A stretch of 64,000 nt of DNA from DATGPD01 sp041398565. GTDB lineage: Bacteria > Planctomycetota > UBA1135 > UBA2386. Below the pieces are notes generated by a model. It saw only the letters and a list, made by a program, of their open reading frames with translations, made no database searches and was not told the DNA's origin. The position numbers were made by a program, and so were the translations under genes. The stretch covers positions 682,001 to 746,000 of the forward strand of contig JAWKUN010000004.1 of NCBI GenBank assembly GCA_041398565.1, in the 5' to 3' direction. Of the stretch, positions 27,503 through 37,015 are shown one piece after another; the stretch's first letter is position 1, and each line of letters opens with the position of its first letter.

Positions 27503-27529
27503 TCGACAAGCCGGCGCCGGGCCTGTCGA
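27503..27529. repeat. Palindromic hairpin TCGACA...TGTCGA
   Basis: The outer stem TCGACA/TGTCGA encloses the self-complementary core CCGGCGCCGG, with AG and GCC as internal-loop bases. Flanking GTCGAACGGGG is reminiscent of the widespread interspersed hairpin whose translation reads FDKLRTGLSNG. This copy is a degenerate, GC-rich relative at best. Confidence 0.55.
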
Positions 27530-27844
27530 ACGGGGAACCCACCGAGGATCCGACATCCGACGCGTGTGGAATGCACAAAGCGCGCCGGTTCGCATGGCGA
27601 CCCGGGCGATGCCCACACCGAGCCCAACACCGATCAGGGTGCGCGTCGCGCCTGCCGCGTCGTCCTCACGCCCCCAGTGCCCTCTGGGAGGAACTGCCAA
27701 GCCGGCGCCGCCCCGCACGTGCGCGGACGCCTCGTCTCGCCCGCGTCCGTCCCGTTCGAGGGCATGCGGGTTGCAACCCACCAGCAGCGCGGCTGCAGCG
27801 GCCCGCTGGGGTCTTCCCCGTTTCCTTCTCATCGAACTCACGTC

Positions 27845-27964
27845 ATGGTCAACACCGGCAAGGCAATCATCGCGGGGCTCGGCGCGCGGGCGCTCACGGG
27901 CAGCATCCTCGGCTTCATCGTCGTCTTCTTCCTGATCTACTGGTTGCTGGGCGGTACGCGCTGA
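27845..27964 (+). CDS. Small single-pass membrane protein
   Basis: 39 residues: MVNTGKAIIAGLGARALTGS followed by a strongly hydrophobic helix (ILGFIVVFFLIYWLLGG). Too short for family assignment. The helix, the compact ATG start and the clean stop suggest a genuine small membrane protein rather than chance, since the surrounding 750 bp contain nothing similar. Role unknown. Confidence 0.5.
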   Translation: MVNTGKAIIAGLGARALTGSILGFIVVFFLIYWLLGGTR

Positions 27965-28068
27965 CGCGAGCGAGTCTCGCGGGAACCCGATCGGCCCGGT
28001 TCGAGAGCGGCGTCCCTCGCTCGACGCACTTCCAGGCCGAGGCGCGCACCGGCACCAGCTCGGCGCGC

Positions 28069-28647
28069 TCACACCCTCAACAGCCCACGGAACCCGCGGG
28101 CGGCATAGTAGGACTCGGCGCCGTTGTGGTAGACGAAGACGCGACCGAAGCGGAAGTCGCCGAAGATGGCGCCGCCCAGCTGACGGACGTCTGCAGGGGT
28201 GCGCAGCCAGCTCGACGTCTTGGTGTCGAAGGGGCCGAAGCGCTGCAGACCGTGATACTCCTCCTCGGTCAGCATCTCGACGCCCATGGCAGTGGCGACG
28301 TCCATCGCACTGCCCTTGGGCTTGTTCTCCTTGCGCGCATCCAACGCCGCCCCGTCGTAGCAGAGGCTCCGGCGTCCTTTCGGGCTCTCGGGCGCGCAGT
28401 CGACGAACACCCACGCGCCGACCCGCGCGTCGAGGCCGACGACGTCCGGCTCGCCGCCGGTGGTCTCCATCTGTTGCAGCGTCCACAACTGATCACCGGC
28501 GCCGACGAGGAGTCTGGCGGCGACGTCGCCCCACGCGAGGTCCCGATGGCGGTCCATGTTCGCTTCGAAGCGCGCCTGCAATGAAGCGAGCAGGGCGGTG
28601 CGCTGGGATGCCGGGAGCGGCTTGCGCGGGGTCGACTTGGCGTCCAT
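28069..28647 (-). CDS. DUF4256 family protein
   Basis: 192 residues matching DUF4256 over its length: LLASLQARFEANMDRH, WTLQQMETTGGEPDVVGLD, FVDCAPESPKGRRSLCYDGA, KGSAMDVATAMGVEMLTEEE, YHGLQRFGPFDTKTSSWLRT and FGRVFVYHNGAESYYAARGF are all typical. Cytoplasmic, no known activity. The ATG at 28647 coincides with the usual family start; the longer open frame upstream has no family homology. Confidence 0.9.
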   Translation of the reverse strand: MDAKSTPRKPLPASQRTALLASLQARFEANMDRHRDLAWGDVAARLLVGAGDQLWTLQQMETTGGEPDVVGLDARVGAWVFVDCAPESPKGRRSLCYDGAALDARKENKPKGSAMDVATAMGVEMLTEEEYHGLQRFGPFDTKTSSWLRTPADVRQLGGAIFGDFRFGRVFVYHNGAESYYAARGFRGLLRV

Positions 28648-28934
28648 CTGCTCGGGTGGTATGGGGGCGCGATCGTACCGGGTCCGCACCGTGCGCGGTC
28701 GACGCGCTGAAGTCCGAAGCGACCGGAGCCGTCGCATCCGAACGGGAACCCACGCGAGCGAGTCGCCCAGCCGAGCGAGCCCGTCGTCGCGCACGGACTC
28801 CTCCGACCGTCCCCGCCGGACGAGGGACGCGCCATCCGCTACCCTGGTACCAGCCCAAAGCACTGGGTCGGGCTGGCTTCGCGCCAGCGCACGGGGTCGC
28901 GTCCGGATCCGACCGAATCGGCTGAGACTGCAAG

Positions 28935-31502
28935 ATGTCCAAGCACTCCTTCATCGCCTTCTCTGCTCCTTCCTTCTTGGTCGTGAGCGCCCTTGCCCAG
29001 GCACCCGTGCCATTTCCCGGCGTCCAGTATCCGATGGGTGGCAGCCCGTACGCGGTGGCTCTGGGCGACCTGAACGGCGACGGCAAACTCGACGCAGTGA
29101 GCGCCGACAACTACCCGGCGCCCGGCTGGGTGACCGTTGCACTGGGCGACGGTCGTGGCGGTTTCGGGGCTCCGGCGCGGACGCAAGTCGGGCAGGGGCC
29201 CCAAAACGTCGTGCTCGCTGACCTCGACCACGACCAGCGCCTGGACGCCATCGCCACGCACGACGAGGGCGACGGCCTGTCGGTCCTGCTCGGTGACGGC
29301 GCCGGCGGCTGGCGTTCGGTGGTGGCGTTCGCAACGGGAGGTCAATCGTTCTCGGTCGCGGTCGCCGACCTCGACCTCGATGGCCACCTCGACCTGGTAA
29401 CCGGCACGCAGTTCAGCCAAGTGGCAGCCGGCGTGTCGGTGCTGCGCGGCGATGGCAGCGGCGGCTTCGCGGCTCCGGTGACCTTCGCCGTGCCCAACTC
29501 GTTCCCGGGCCAGGTCGCCATCGGTCTGGTCGACGGCGATGCCCTCCCCGACGTCGTGACCAGCGCCTTCACCGGCATCCACCTCCTGCGCGGCGATGCC
29601 GCCAATCTGCTCGGTACGCCGACGCCGCTGCCGCCCAGCTACGGCGGCACGCCGGCACTGGTCGATCTCGACGAGGACGGCGCGACCGACCTCGTCGTCG
29701 TCGGCGGCGTCAACGGCAGCGGCAGCATCGAGATCTTCGCCGGCGACGGCCTCGGCAACTTCGCGGCGCCGCGCTCGCTGTCGAACGGCGCGGTCGCGAC
29801 GCACGCCCTCGTGCAGGACATCGACGGCGACGGGCACGTCGACGTGGTGAGCGGCGACATCGCCTGGACCATCCGCGTCCTGCGCGGCGACGGCCTGGGC
29901 AACCTGACCCTGACACAGGCCTTTCCCGGCACCTGGACCCTCGAGCATCTCGCCGCCGGCGACCTCGACGGCAACGGCACGCTGGACCTCGTCGCCGCCA
30001 GCCGCAACAACAACTCGATCACGCCGTTCCTGAGCCAAACGCCGGGCCGATTCCACTCCACGATCACCCCGAGCGATCCCAACGCGTTCGTCACTTCGAT
30101 CCTGCTGCTCGACGCCGACCGCGACGGTGCCGTCGACGCGATGACTTCCGACCAGAACGGTCTGCACCTGCGGCTCGGAGACTTCAGCGGCACCTTCGGC
30201 AACCCGCCGATCGACATCCCTGCGCCGAGCGTCGGCGGACTGACCGCTTGCGACCTCGACCGCGACGGCCGCACCGATCTGGCTGCCATGCGCAGCTTCG
30301 AGCTGAAGACCTGGCTCGGCGACGGACGCGGCGGCTTCGCGGCACATGGGACGTACGCGACCGGCGAAGGCGCGCGCGCGCTCGCTCTGGGCGACCTCGA
30401 CGGCGACGGCAAGCAGGACGCGGTGGCGATCACCGGTGTCGACGCCTACCCCCGTCAGTTCAGCAAGATGCACATCCTGCGCGGGGACGGCGCGGGGGGC
30501 TTCGGCGCCGCCACCACCCTCGACGTGCTGCACTTGGCGATCGACGTCGGCCTGGCCGATCTCGACCTCGACGGCGACCTCGACATCGTCAGCGCGCACG
30601 CCGGCGCCGCGGCCCTGGTGCAGATCTACTTCAACGATGGCACGGGCGGGTTCGGAACGCCCGTCCAGCTCGTTCCGGGCATGCGGCCGGTCGCGCTCGC
30701 GCTCGCCGACATCGACGACGACCGCGCCGTCGACATCGCCGTCGTGACGCAAGACTTGTTCGGCATCTCGTTCGCTCTCGAGGTGTTCGGCGGCGACGGG
30801 CACGGTGGCTTCTCCGCGTCGCGCTCGTTCCCGTTCTCGGTGCGGCCGCTCGGTCTGACGATGAGCGACGTCGACGGCGACGGTCGGCTCGACGCGATGG
30901 TGCCGGGCGCCTACTTGCAGCTCGCGCTCCTGTTCGGGGACGGGAGCGGTGGCTTCGGCGCACCGCTCAACCTGGTGAGCGGCGTCCAGAACAAGCTCGT
31001 CGACGTCGATGCGGACGGCCGGGTGGACCTGATCTCGTTGGTTTCGGGGGGCATCGCGGTGGCGCGCAACCGTCTACCCGTGCCCGCCGGCGTCTCGCCC
31101 TACGGCGATGGCACCCCGGGCTGCGGCGGTGTGCACGGCACGTCGGTGACCGCGCCGCCGCGGATCGACTCGCCGGACTTCGGCATCGTTTCGACCAACG
31201 TGCCGCCGGGCGCGCTCGGGGTGCACTACCTCGCCGCCAACCCCGACGTCCCCGGCCTCGACCTGTTCGGCATCCGCTTCCACGTCGACCTGCTGGCGCC
31301 CTGGGTGTCGTGGGCCCAACCCGGCAGCGCCACCGCCACCAACACGGCCCTCGCCCGCCTACCGATCCCCAACCTGTCCCATCTCGTCGGCGCCACGGTG
31401 TTCGTACAGTCCACCTGGGTGTTCCCGGCGAGCAGCCCGTGCGCACCGTCGGTGTTCCGCATCAGCAGCGGTCGTGGCCTGCGCCTGACGCTCCAGCCGT
31501 GA
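28935..31502 (+). CDS. Exported FG-GAP/VCBS repeat protein
   Basis: 855 residues. Signal peptide MSKHSFIAFSAPSFLVVSALAQ. About 13 repeats of roughly 55 residues with the Ca-binding core LGDLNGDGKLDAV or DLDLDGHLDLVTG followed by VLRGDGSGGFAAPV, predicting two integrin-like seven-bladed propellers. The Asp-rich DxDxDGxxD loops are calcium-binding in this family. The last 140 residues (SPYGDGTPGCGGVHGTSVTA...PIPNLSHLVGATVFVQSTWV...GLRLTLQP) are the C-terminal module shared with neighbouring exported proteins. Likely a surface or secreted binding protein. Convergent with the amidase at 31544. Confidence 0.92.
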   Translation: MSKHSFIAFSAPSFLVVSALAQAPVPFPGVQYPMGGSPYAVALGDLNGDGKLDAVSADNYPAPGWVTVALGDGRGGFGAPARTQVGQGPQNVVLADLDHDQRLDAIATHDEGDGLSVLLGDGAGGWRSVVAFATGGQSFSVAVADLDLDGHLDLVTGTQFSQVAAGVSVLRGDGSGGFAAPVTFAVPNSFPGQVAIGLVDGDALPDVVTSAFTGIHLLRGDAANLLGTPTPLPPSYGGTPALVDLDEDGATDLVVVGGVNGSGSIEIFAGDGLGNFAAPRSLSNGAVATHALVQDIDGDGHVDVVSGDIAWTIRVLRGDGLGNLTLTQAFPGTWTLEHLAAGDLDGNGTLDLVAASRNNNSITPFLSQTPGRFHSTITPSDPNAFVTSILLLDADRDGAVDAMTSDQNGLHLRLGDFSGTFGNPPIDIPAPSVGGLTACDLDRDGRTDLAAMRSFELKTWLGDGRGGFAAHGTYATGEGARALALGDLDGDGKQDAVAITGVDAYPRQFSKMHILRGDGAGGFGAATTLDVLHLAIDVGLADLDLDGDLDIVSAHAGAAALVQIYFNDGTGGFGTPVQLVPGMRPVALALADIDDDRAVDIAVVTQDLFGISFALEVFGGDGHGGFSASRSFPFSVRPLGLTMSDVDGDGRLDAMVPGAYLQLALLFGDGSGGFGAPLNLVSGVQNKLVDVDADGRVDLISLVSGGIAVARNRLPVPAGVSPYGDGTPGCGGVHGTSVTAPPRIDSPDFGIVSTNVPPGALGVHYLAANPDVPGLDLFGIRFHVDLLAPWVSWAQPGSATATNTALARLPIPNLSHLVGATVFVQSTWVFPASSPCAPSVFRISSGRGLRLTLQP

Positions 31503-31543
31503 GCCGCGAACCCACAGGGTGGAGTCTGACACCAACTGGTGGG

Positions 31544-32362
31544 TTACGAGCGGTAGGGGCGGTCGTGCTGCAGCGACGGCAGCGCGTGGCGCGCGCGCGC
31601 GACCTCGGCGAGGTCCAGGTCGACGGTGAAGGTGCCGGGGCCGGCGTCGCCGGCGTCGAGCAAGACCTCGCCCCAAGGTGACACGACCAACGAGTGGCCG
31701 TAGGTGCGGCGGCCGTTGGCGTGCAGGCCCACCTGCGCCGGTGCCAGCACGAAGCAGCCGTTCTCGATGGCGCGCGCTCGCAGCAGCACCTGCCAGTGTG
31801 CCTGACCGGTTGGTACGGTGAACGACGACGGCACCGCGAGCAAGGTCGCGCCGCCCCGCGCCAGCGACCGGTAGAGCTGCGGGAAGCGCAAGTCGTAGCA
31901 GATGCTCATGCCGAGCTTGCCCCACGGCGTCGGCGCCACCACCGCCGCGTCCCCCGGGCGGAACGTGTGCGACTCGTCGTAGACTCCGCTCGGTAGGCGC
32001 GCGTCGAACATGTGGATCTTGTCGTAGCGCGCTACCACCTCGCCGCAGGAGTCGACGAGGAACGAGCGGTTGGCGCACTGGTCGGCGTCGACGCGCACCT
32101 GCAGCGACCCGAGCAAGATCCAGATGCCGAGTTCGCGGGCGAGGTCGCGCCCGACCTGGAGCCCCGGATGGGACGCTTCGGGCGATGCCTTGGCCAGCGT
32201 GTCCGCGCGGTCCGCCCCGGCCATCGCCGTGTTCTCCGGCGTCAGTACCAACCGAGCACCGGCCGCGCTGGCGGCGCGCACGGCCTGCGCCAGGAACGCG
32301 AGGTTGGGGGCCAGCTCGTTGCCGGAGTTCGCCTGGACGAGTGCGATCCGGAGCTCGGTCAC
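31544..32362 (-). CDS. Carbon-nitrogen hydrolase (nitrilase superfamily, Nit/omega-amidase-like)
   Basis: 272 residues. Catalytic triad visible: Glu43 (LTPENTAMAG), Lys115 (RYDKIHMFD), Cys155 (SICYDLRFPQLYRSLARGGA). The CYDLRFP context and SFTVPTGQAHWQVLLRARAI place it in the Nit1/Nit2 branch, which hydrolyses alpha-keto acid amides or deaminated glutathione. It acts in the cytoplasm. The start is a GTG at 32362 giving TELRIALVQANSG, where family homology begins; no ATG fits. It is 154 bp downstream of the GH57 gene on the same strand. Confidence 0.9.
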   Translation of the reverse strand: MTELRIALVQANSGNELAPNLAFLAQAVRAASAAGARLVLTPENTAMAGADRADTLAKASPEASHPGLQVGRDLARELGIWILLGSLQVRVDADQCANRSFLVDSCGEVVARYDKIHMFDARLPSGVYDESHTFRPGDAAVVAPTPWGKLGMSICYDLRFPQLYRSLARGGATLLAVPSSFTVPTGQAHWQVLLRARAIENGCFVLAPAQVGLHANGRRTYGHSLVVSPWGEVLLDAGDAGPGTFTVDLDLAEVARARHALPSLQHDRPYRS

Positions 32363-32516
32363 GGCCGCATCGTCGCCGAGTCGACCACCGACGCCCGAAG
32401 CGACCGGTCGTGGCGACCCGACCTCGACGCGGACCCGCGCCGGTGCGCGTGCGCAAGCATGGGCTCCCCACCCACTGTCGCTCGAGTCGGTTCGAGTCGC
32501 CCGCCGCCTGACCCGC

Positions 32517-34238
32517 TCACGAGCTCCACCACTCGAGGTCGATCTCGGGAAACACCACGTCGTGCAGATCGGCGTCAGCGACGGCGTGGCGCTCGACGGC
32601 GTCGAGCTCGACGACTTCGCCTTCGGAGGCATCCGTGGCCGCGTCCGTGCCCTTCGCGACCTTGTGGCACAGGTCCACCAGACGCTCGAAACGGGAGACG
32701 TGCAGCACGAAACGCTTGATGCCGTAGTCGACGGCCTGTCCGCGCGTGATCGCGAACGGCCAGTCGCTCGCCTGCAGAAGCAGCAGCTCACGCCCCGCCT
32801 TGCGCAGCAGATCGGCGAGCGCCGTGTTGCCGCGCCAGGGGAGCTCGTAGGTCAGACGGCCGAACGTGCTCTCGCAGCGGTATTCGATGTCCCACATCCA
32901 GTGCACGCGCGGATCGGCCCACACGCGGTGGTCTCCGCCGTCGCCCCACGACCCCTCCGGCAGCGCCAAGGTCTTGTCGGGTGGCCGCACCTCGAGCACG
33001 TGCTCGGGCGTCGCCACCTCCACGTCGGGATCGGCGTGCAGGGTCAACAGGACGTCGCGTAGGAAGCTCGGGCCCTCGAACCACCAGTGCCCGAACAACT
33101 CGGCGTCGAAGGCGGCCACGACCACACCGTGGCGACCCGTCCGCGCGCGCTCGGCCCGCAGCCGGTCGCGCACCAGGGTGCAGAAGTGCTGCGCCTGCGC
33201 GAACACGGTGCCGGCCACGGCCTCGCGTCGGTACACGTCCTTGCGGCCGAGGTCGACGTCCTTGCCGCTCACCCGCCAGTAGCGCAGGCCGCCTGGACCG
33301 CCGTGCTGCTTGTGGAACTCGAGGTAGACGGGATCGGCCGGATAGCCGATCGCGCCCGACCACACCTGCTCGCAGATGCGCGCGTCGCGCGCGAAGGCGG
33401 TCACCTGGCCCGGCTGCCCATCGCCGGCGTCGATGGCGTGCAGTTCGTGCACCGAACGCCAACCATGCCCCGCGTACTTGTCGGCCTCGCCAGGCTCGAC
33501 CGCGAACCATCGCTTGCCATGCCGCACGCGGGTGGAACGCCCCTGCTCGACGAGGCGGTGCTCGAGGAAGCAGTGCGTCACACCCGCGCCGCCGAGCCAA
33601 CGCTCGATGCCGTAGCGCTCGGCGCTCGCCCAGGCGATCGGCGCGTGCCAGGTACCGCGCGGACGGTAGGCGCACTCGGGGAGCCAGAAGCCGCGCGGCG
33701 CGAAGCCGAGCAGGCGCGTCGAGCTGGCGATCCCGGCGCGGATCTGCGCTTGCACCGCCGAGTCCTCGGCCAGCAACGGCAGATAGGCATGTGTCGCCGC
33801 CGAGCCGAGGATCTGCAGCCCGAGATCGGTGCGGCGGGCGAACGCGGCACAGAGGTCGCCGCCCTCCTCGTCGAACTGCGCCGCGCCCGACTCGTAGAAG
33901 TCCTGCCACGCAGTCGCCAATTCGGCCAGGTCGGCCTGTCCTTGGCGCGCGAACGCGGCGCGGTCGGCTGCGGCCCGTGCCCGCCGTTGTTCGAGGTAGG
34001 TGCGGAAGCCGGCGCGGAAGACGTCGCTGGCCAGCTGCTCGAGCAGGATCGGGGTGAGGCCGAGAGCGATCGCGGGCGGTGCGCCGCGGGCTGCACACTC
34101 GTCGAAGACCTTCAGCAGCGGCAGGTAAGTCTCGGCCGCCGCCTCGAACAGCCAGTCCTCACCGTGCGGCGAACGACCGTGACGCAACACGTACGGCAGA
34201 TGGCCGTGCAGGACGAGGCAGAAGGTGCCGATGGCCAT
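32517..34238 (-). CDS. GH57 1,4-alpha-glucan branching enzyme
   Basis: 573 residues, about the usual length. Family landmarks: FCLVLHGHLPYVLRHG at the N-terminus, nucleophile Glu188 in GFWLPECAYRPRG, acid/base Asp378 in AAFDAELFGHWWFEGP, and a C-terminal DUF1957-like domain (YRCESTFGRLTYELPWRGN...ASDWPFAIT...YGIKRFVLHVSRFERLVDL). Forms alpha-1,6 branches in glycogen from alpha-1,4 glucan. Cytoplasmic, no signal peptide. No other glycogen genes are in the window, so its partner synthase lies elsewhere. Confidence 0.92.
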   Translation of the reverse strand: MAIGTFCLVLHGHLPYVLRHGRSPHGEDWLFEAAAETYLPLLKVFDECAARGAPPAIALGLTPILLEQLASDVFRAGFRTYLEQRRARAAADRAAFARQGQADLAELATAWQDFYESGAAQFDEEGGDLCAAFARRTDLGLQILGSAATHAYLPLLAEDSAVQAQIRAGIASSTRLLGFAPRGFWLPECAYRPRGTWHAPIAWASAERYGIERWLGGAGVTHCFLEHRLVEQGRSTRVRHGKRWFAVEPGEADKYAGHGWRSVHELHAIDAGDGQPGQVTAFARDARICEQVWSGAIGYPADPVYLEFHKQHGGPGGLRYWRVSGKDVDLGRKDVYRREAVAGTVFAQAQHFCTLVRDRLRAERARTGRHGVVVAAFDAELFGHWWFEGPSFLRDVLLTLHADPDVEVATPEHVLEVRPPDKTLALPEGSWGDGGDHRVWADPRVHWMWDIEYRCESTFGRLTYELPWRGNTALADLLRKAGRELLLLQASDWPFAITRGQAVDYGIKRFVLHVSRFERLVDLCHKVAKGTDAATDASEGEVVELDAVERHAVADADLHDVVFPEIDLEWWSS

Positions 34239-34470
34239 GGTGGTTTCCGCGGCCCTGGTCCCGGAGCCGGGTACACGCCGCGTCGTTCAAGGTAGCACTC
34301 GGACCGCCGCGACGCCGTTGCCGATGTTCGTCTCCAGACAGGTGTGACGACGACGCAGCCACCGCAGATGCAGCCACCGCGAAGGCGACAGGTCCGTTCC
34401 GACCGTGGTTCACGTCGAGCGTCGACGTCCTCGCGCGCTCTCGGGCGTCGCTTTCTCCTCGGCCATCCGC

Positions 34471-36930
34471 CTAGCGGACTCGCCACTCCCACAGCCCGGC
34501 CGACTTGCCGTCCTGCAACTGCACCTCCAGGCGCAGCCCGCCGGTGGTCACCGGCGCGAACTCCACCGTCTGCGCGCCATCCTTGCCGGTGCCGTAAGGT
34601 CCGTTCGCGGCCACCGGTTTCCAGGTGTCGCCGTCCAGGTAGGCGACGCGCCAGTCGGCCGGCACGGCACAGCCGCCCCGCGGTTGGTCGTCGAACCACC
34701 ACACGTCGACGGCAGAGGCTCGCCGCGGCTCCGGGAACGTGTACTGCACGGTCTCCGCCGTGCCCCGGTGATCCCACCAGGTGAAGCGCGGGAAGCGCGG
34801 CTCGGAAGTGTCGCCCGGCACCTCGCCGTCGCGCAACGCCTCGAGCGTGTCGTATCGGTAGCAGTGCGAGGCCTCGATCTGCCACGACCACGCGTCCGGT
34901 GGCAGCGGCCACGGCCGGGCGTTCGCCCCGTCCTCGACGACGGGAAACGAGCAGATGCGCAAGCGCGCGGCGCCCATCGGCACCAAGGTCAGCGGCTCGA
35001 CCTCGACGTCGGCACGCACCGGGCTCGGCGCCAGCTTGCCGACCAGGCCGGTCGGGTCGAGCTGCCACCGGGCGATGCGCTTGCCCCGTGCGCGCAGCTC
35101 GACCGGCGAGCCGGCCAGCGTGAACGGCATCTCGTCCGCTGGCCACGGGCGCTCGACGACTTCGATCGTTGCGGGGTCGGGCTGCCACAGCCCGTAGTTC
35201 CACGCAGTCGTCGGCTCGATCGACCAGGCCGGCCAGCGCTCGGTGCCACCGTCGGCGACGTAGTGCTCGCCGATGCGCAGCGAGTAGGTCAGCGGCCCGC
35301 GGTCGACCGAGACGCTGCCCTGGTTCTCCGGCCAGCGGCGCACGCCCACGTGCATGGGTAGCGTCAGCACCACCGTGGTCTCGCCCACCGGCCAGCGCCG
35401 CTCGAGCAGGAGCCAACCGCCCGCCGCCACGGCGACCGGCAGCTTCGAGCCGCCGACTTCCAGCGACGGCGCCTGGCACCACGCGGGCACGCGCAAGAAG
35501 AGGGGGAAGCTCACCGCCCGCGGCACGCGCACCGCGAACTCGATGCGGTCGCGGAACGGATAGCGCGTGGTCTCCACGATCTCGGCGTCGACGCCGTCGC
35601 CGACGCGGGCGCGCACGCGGCACGGCCCGTACAGCGCGGCCGCCAAGCCCTGTCCGGGTGTCGCCATCCAAAGGTGCTCGACGAGGTAGGGCCAGCCGTG
35701 GCCGAAGTTGTGCTGGCAGCAACGGTGCTGGTGCGGGTCCATCGCGAACATCGGCCCGCCGTTCTCCACGCCCGGCGCCTTGCTCGTCCTGTCGGACCGC
35801 GGCTGGTTCGGCGCGGTGAGGTAGCGCAACGCCTTGAAGTCCGCAGTGAGCGCCGCCGGCAGCGAGTTGAACGCCACGTCCTCGCAGCGGTCGCCCCAGG
35901 CGGCGTCGCCGGTCACCAGCAACAGGTGCTCGCACGACGCCATCATCTCGACCATGCCGCAGGTCTCGATCGCCTGGCGCGGGTCGGTGAAGCCGGCGCG
36001 GCAGTTCTCGTCGCCGCCGAACATGCCGCCGGGCACCTGGCCGTAGCGCTGCCGGAACGTGCGCCAGTTGCGGTCGGCGGCCGCCAACTCGCGAGCGTCG
36101 CTGGACTGCATCCAGTGGAACGCCGGGCCGCCGAACGCCTGCGCCATGTTCACGTTGTGCCAGTCGGGGACACCGCCGGTCCAGTCGGCGGTGTTGCGGT
36201 GGATCTTGTCAGCCAGATCGAGCAGCCACCGCTCCCCGGTGCGGTTGTACAGCCAGTACACGCTCCACAGGTTGTCGCCGCCGCGCTGGTGCTGCCAGTA
36301 GGGCGGCAGGAACTGCGCGTCGGGCACCGCCAGCTCCCACTGGAAGTAGCGCCGCATCAGGTCGAGCACGCGCCGGTCACCGTGCAGCTCGTGGTACGAC
36401 TGCAGGCACGCCAGCATCACCATGTTCGGCCACAGGTCGTAGGCCCCCTGCGTGCTCGACACCGTCGACTTCGCGTGGGCCGGACCGAAGTAGCCGTCGG
36501 GGCGCTGGCTGCCGAGCGCGCCCTCGATCCACACCTTGGCCTCCTGCACGTGCGCCGGGTCATCCAACAGGTAGGCGCAGTCGGCAAAACCCTTGAGCCA
36601 GTAGGGCACCTCCTCCCACCCGTGGTCGCCCTCGCCTCTTGCACTCAGCCAGGCGTTGTCCTCCTTGCGCAGGAAGCGGCTGATCTCGGTGAGGTGACCG
36701 TGGAAGCCTTCGTTCTGCAGCTGCAGCTGCCGGCGCAGCCAGCCCTCCGGCCGCACGGCACCGGTCGGCAGCTTGATCAACGGGCTGGCCTGCAGCGGCG
36801 GGCGGTTGCCCGGGTAGTGCCGGTTGGGCTCGCCTGACGGGCGCGCGACGACAGAAACGGCGTCCCCCCGCGGTGACAGTTGGCAGCCGGCAGAGATCAG
36901 GATTGCGAGGGGTACGAGTCGATGGCGCAT
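34471..36930 (-). CDS. GH127/DUF1680 glycosidase lipoprotein
   Basis: 819 residues. Lipobox ILISAGC at the N-terminus predicts membrane anchoring. The GH127 fold is recognisable from SPLIKLPTGAVRPEGWLRRQ, WEEVPYWLKGFADCAYLL, RPDGYFGP, ETCGMVEMM and HRCCQHNFGHGW. In the characterised Bifidobacterium beta-L-arabinofuranosidase, the ExC and CC positions form the zinc site and the catalytic cysteine. All are kept here (ETCG and Cys404-Cys405). The final 150 residues are an extra beta-sandwich. It probably releases arabinofuranose-like sugars; other GH127-type specificities are possible. Planctomycetes carry many such genes. Confidence 0.9.
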   Translation of the reverse strand: MRHRLVPLAILISAGCQLSPRGDAVSVVARPSGEPNRHYPGNRPPLQASPLIKLPTGAVRPEGWLRRQLQLQNEGFHGHLTEISRFLRKEDNAWLSARGEGDHGWEEVPYWLKGFADCAYLLDDPAHVQEAKVWIEGALGSQRPDGYFGPAHAKSTVSSTQGAYDLWPNMVMLACLQSYHELHGDRRVLDLMRRYFQWELAVPDAQFLPPYWQHQRGGDNLWSVYWLYNRTGERWLLDLADKIHRNTADWTGGVPDWHNVNMAQAFGGPAFHWMQSSDARELAAADRNWRTFRQRYGQVPGGMFGGDENCRAGFTDPRQAIETCGMVEMMASCEHLLLVTGDAAWGDRCEDVAFNSLPAALTADFKALRYLTAPNQPRSDRTSKAPGVENGGPMFAMDPHQHRCCQHNFGHGWPYLVEHLWMATPGQGLAAALYGPCRVRARVGDGVDAEIVETTRYPFRDRIEFAVRVPRAVSFPLFLRVPAWCQAPSLEVGGSKLPVAVAAGGWLLLERRWPVGETTVVLTLPMHVGVRRWPENQGSVSVDRGPLTYSLRIGEHYVADGGTERWPAWSIEPTTAWNYGLWQPDPATIEVVERPWPADEMPFTLAGSPVELRARGKRIARWQLDPTGLVGKLAPSPVRADVEVEPLTLVPMGAARLRICSFPVVEDGANARPWPLPPDAWSWQIEASHCYRYDTLEALRDGEVPGDTSEPRFPRFTWWDHRGTAETVQYTFPEPRRASAVDVWWFDDQPRGGCAVPADWRVAYLDGDTWKPVAANGPYGTGKDGAQTVEFAPVTTGGLRLEVQLQDGKSAGLWEWRVR

Positions 36931-37015
36931 GGCAGTCGCGAGCCGGCCCCGGATCGGGCTCGAACGACGATCGCGCGCCGGCGGGCCGGCGTCAACGGCG
37001 ACGCCCGGGCGCCGG

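Larger units (their letters stand above)
27084..27844. other. Intergenic, 761 bp, with tandem repeats and a hairpin
   Basis: No gene recognised on either strand. It contains a 13-bp tandem repeat at 27461-27499 followed immediately by a palindrome at 27503-27529 (both listed separately). Confidence 0.5.

Noticed and set aside
28839..30803. A 654-codon minus-strand frame over the VCBS gene
   Set aside because: Antisense shadow of the FG-GAP repeats; the plus strand has signal peptide and motif structure.
32461..32500. Possible tRNA T-arm (GGTTCGAGTC)
   Set aside because: Flanking bases do not pair as a T stem and no acceptor, D or anticodon arm can be built.
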